DNA of 8,849 nucleotides, taken from assembly GCA_007125415.1 (NCBI GenBank), contig SLDH01000073.1:1-8849 (forward strand), given 5' to 3'. The notes under the pieces are model-generated. The model had not been told where the DNA came from, searched no databases, and saw only the letters and a list, made by a program, of their open reading frames with translations. Below, piece by piece: positions 7,032-8,849 of the stretch. The position numbers and the translations under genes were made by a program. The stretch comes from Roseovarius sp. (GTDB lineage Bacteria; Pseudomonadota; Alphaproteobacteria; Rhodobacterales; Rhodobacteraceae). Numbering within the stretch: position 1 is the first letter of the stretch; every line of letters begins with the position of its first letter.

Positions 7032-8528
7032 GTGTTCAGGACCTGCTTTGGATCAAAGCCGCTGCACTGCATCACGCTGGCCGGCATCGCGCTGATCCTC
7101 TCGCAATGCACAACCTCCGAAAGCGCGGTCAGGACATCCGCTTCACCCGATCAGCCATGGGCGCCCGAAGGCGATACCGGCGGTGACTTTTCCGTTCGTC
7201 GTGACATCGCGGATGTCGAAACCGCCGCTCCTGTGAAGCCTGGCGGCGCGCTGGGGCTGCCGGAACTGATCGATCTGGGGCAGCGCAGCAATCCGGCAAC
7301 GCGCATTGCCTGGCAAGAGGCCAGGCAGGCCGCAGCGGGGGTCGGGATCATCGAGGGCACCTTCCTGCCGGTGATCACGGCCAACATCGTCGGCGGTGTG
7401 CAGGATATCGTCACACCGCTGCCGACGCTGACAGGGGGTACCGATTATGTCAGCACCACCTCGCGGGCTGTCGTGCCGAATCTTACCCTGGCGTGGCTGA
7501 TCTTCGATTTTGGCGAAAGGCAGGCCCTGAAGGACGCAGCCGAGGAGATCGCCCTTGCGGCCAATGTTAAGTTCAACGCAACGCATCAGGCCCTGATCTA
7601 CAACATCACCCGCGCCTATTATCTCCACGGCGCGGCGCAGGCGCATCTGGACATTGCAAGGCAGACACGCAGAAACAGCCTCGAGTTGCAGGAGGCGGCG
7701 GAAGAGCGGTTCAGAAGCGGGCTGGGCACCAGCCTCGAGACCGCACAGGCCAACCAGCTTGTCGCGCAGTCGAAATTCCGGCTGGTCATGGCCGAGGATC
7801 GGCTGAATGACGCCTATCAGGATCTGCTTGGCGCGGTCGGTGTCGCGCCGTCATCCGATATAAGAGTGAAAACCGCCACGACGCGACGGCTGCCGCGCGC
7901 GCAGGCCGTGGCAGGTGACAGGCTCGTTCGCGAAGCCCTGGCCCGCAGACCCGATGTTCTGGCCGCCTATTCGGCGGTAAAGGCCAGCGAAAGCAACCAG
8001 CGCGCGGTCGAGGCGTCGTTTTCTCCGAAGGTCTATCTTGGGGCCGTGGCCGCAGCCAATAGCGGCCGGATCCAGACCGGATCCTTGCCCGGTCTGGGGG
8101 TGCAGGGTGCGGGAACGGGTGTTTTTCTTGGTTTGAGCCTTCCCCTCTATGACGGGCAGATCCGCGAAAACCGCCTGCGTCAGGCCGAGTCCGCAACCGA
8201 GCTGGCAAGTGCGACTTACGAACAGGTCACCAACGCCGCAAGCCGCGAGATCATCCTTGCCAACACAGCACTGAGATCCGCGCTGGCCGCATATGAGGCG
8301 GCAAGCGAATTGCGCAGGGCCGCTCAGACGAGCTTTGACGCAACATTCGAGGCCTATCGCAACGGCCTTGGCACGCTGACGGCGGTATCTGTCGCCGACA
8401 GTGCGCTTCTCGATGCCCGCGAGGCGCAGGCGGACGCCCATGCCACCGCGCTGATCGCCGCGGCGACCCTTGCCTTTGTCCTGGGCAACATGACATCGCG
8501 CGACGCCCCGGCGCGGGCGATCCGATAG
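7032..8528 (+). CDS. Outer-membrane efflux lipoprotein, TolC/MdtP type
   Basis: The outer-membrane channel of the tripartite exporter. From the GTG at 7032 the protein has 498 residues, close to E. coli MdtP (488). The N-terminus MFRTCFGSKPLHC, a hydrophobic stretch ITLAGIALIL and LSQC form a lipoprotein signal with Cys26 as the lipidation site. The glutamine before the cysteine is unusual (Gly, Ala or Ser is normal). Two outer-membrane efflux (OEP) repeats follow, about 73-271 and 300-480. They show paired motifs typical of the family: WLIFDFGERQAL at 155-166 and SLPLYDGQIRENR at 369-381, then RFRSGLGTSLETAQANQ at 226-242 and AYRNGLGTLTAVSVADS at 441-457. The frame is open to an ATG at 6900, with another at 7005. 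GTG 7032 is preferred because GGAG lies seven bases upstream and it yields a clean signal peptide; the other starts have neither. It is divergent from its presumed partners. Confidence 0.92.
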   Translation: MFRTCFGSKPLHCITLAGIALILSQCTTSESAVRTSASPDQPWAPEGDTGGDFSVRRDIADVETAAPVKPGGALGLPELIDLGQRSNPATRIAWQEARQAAAGVGIIEGTFLPVITANIVGGVQDIVTPLPTLTGGTDYVSTTSRAVVPNLTLAWLIFDFGERQALKDAAEEIALAANVKFNATHQALIYNITRAYYLHGAAQAHLDIARQTRRNSLELQEAAEERFRSGLGTSLETAQANQLVAQSKFRLVMAEDRLNDAYQDLLGAVGVAPSSDIRVKTATTRRLPRAQAVAGDRLVREALARRPDVLAAYSAVKASESNQRAVEASFSPKVYLGAVAAANSGRIQTGSLPGLGVQGAGTGVFLGLSLPLYDGQIRENRLRQAESATELASATYEQVTNAASREIILANTALRSALAAYEAASELRRAAQTSFDATFEAYRNGLGTLTAVSVADSALLDAREAQADAHATALIAAATLAFVLGNMTSRDAPARAIR

Positions 8529-8751
8529 GAGCGTCAGCCGACAACCAAAATAGCCGCATCGGCCAGAGTGCCGATATCCACATCGACGAGAGTTACGGCA
8601 CGCCGGGCCTGTTCATCCATGGCCAGCTTTTGCCGCTGCAATCGCGTACACACCCATAGGATTTTTTATACTTGCAACCAGCATCAGGCGGGTTGTGCCC
8701 TTCTGCTTCACAGTAACGAACGGACCGCGTCTTGAACAGGCAAGGCAGTCA
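8529..8751. other. Gene-poor stretch after the outer-membrane gene
   Basis: No supported gene was found in these 223 bases. A hairpin lies at 8558-8575. An AT-rich patch at about 8661-8672 contains TATACT (8667-8672), which resembles a -10 element, but no -35 match was found at normal spacing. AAGG at 8742-8745 is a likely ribosome-binding site for the gene starting at 8752. Confidence 0.45.
8558..8575 (+). terminator. Hairpin 30 bases after the outer-membrane gene, weak terminator candidate
   Basis: ATCGGC, the loop CAGAGT, then GCCGAT form a perfect 6-bp stem with a 6-base loop. The position right after a stop codon fits a transcript end, but no T-run follows, so it is not a classical intrinsic terminator. 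Confidence 0.33.
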
Positions 8752-8849
8752 ATGCCGGGCGAACTCGTCAAGATTGCAAGAAAGATCGAGGATGCCGCCT
8801 ACGATGCCGACCATCTGCGCGCATTCATCGCCGATGATCTGGGCGCGAC
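8752..8849 (+). CDS. 5' end of an unrecognised gene, cut by the window edge
   Basis: The visible 32 codons start MPGELVKIARKIEDAAYDADHL and end with AFIADDLGA. The segment is charged and looks helical, with no signal peptide or membrane helix, so the product is probably cytosolic. I do not recognise the family from this much. The ATG at 8752 has AAGG six bases upstream. The frame is open further upstream, including a GTG at 8695, but that extension does not look like coding sequence. It is in the same direction as the outer-membrane efflux gene but 223 bases away, so it is probably a separate unit. Confidence 0.6.
   Translation, partial: MPGELVKIARKIEDAAYDADHLRAFIADDLGA

Noticed and set aside
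8529..8661. Short open stretches on both strands after the outer-membrane gene, including a minus-strand frame ending in a stretch like TLADAAILVVG
   Set aside because: The plus-strand frame has no start codon in a useful place. The minus-strand frame (about 28-39 codons) has no ribosome-binding site. Each could be a gene remnant, but nothing recognisable supports it.

Overview
The window reads as chromosomal DNA of a GC-rich alphaproteobacterium, most likely a member of the Rhodobacterales. This is inferred from base composition, codon use and the general look of the proteins. No rRNA or other marker confirms it, and no mobile element, CRISPR array, tRNA or rRNA was seen. Most of the window is tightly packed core metabolism plus one complete envelope export system.

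Left part (1-1087): two minus-strand genes three bases apart. The first is an unrecognised secreted protein with a GTG start. The second runs off the left edge; only its first 24 codons are visible, and they resemble the N-terminus of winged-helix YcaQ-like (DUF1006) proteins. A 228-base divergent region separates this pair from the pantothenate genes.

Pantothenate block (1088-2751, plus strand): panB and panC overlap by ATGA. They make ketopantoate and then join pantoate to beta-alanine. The intermediate reductase (PanE or similar) and PanD are not in the window. panC converges on rpe (2839-3519, minus), a ribulose-phosphate 3-epimerase. A hairpin lies between them.

Export block (3620-8528): three minus-strand genes in the order small YtcA/DUF1656-like membrane protein, HlyD-type membrane fusion protein (MdtN/AaeA type), then FUSC/AaeB/MdtO-type inner-membrane transporter. 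They are spaced by 3 bases and by a 14-base overlap. A divergent plus-strand gene encodes a TolC/MdtP-type outer-membrane lipoprotein. Together they form a complete MdtNOP-like tripartite exporter across both membranes. Its substrate cannot be read from sequence; aromatic acids or cationic and sulfa-type drugs are the precedents. The 339-base region between the two arms holds several inverted repeats. Two of them overlap, and one would hide the likely ribosome-binding site of the outer-membrane gene. This is the least explained structure in the window.

Right part (8529-8849): about 220 bases with no convincing gene, containing a small hairpin just after the outer-membrane gene. After it comes the 5' end of an unrecognised plus-strand gene cut by the window edge.

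No clearly new biological system was found. The best leads are the leader structure of the outer-membrane gene, the split arrangement of the exporter, the cysteine-free small membrane protein, and the unknown secreted protein coupled to a putative DNA-repair gene.
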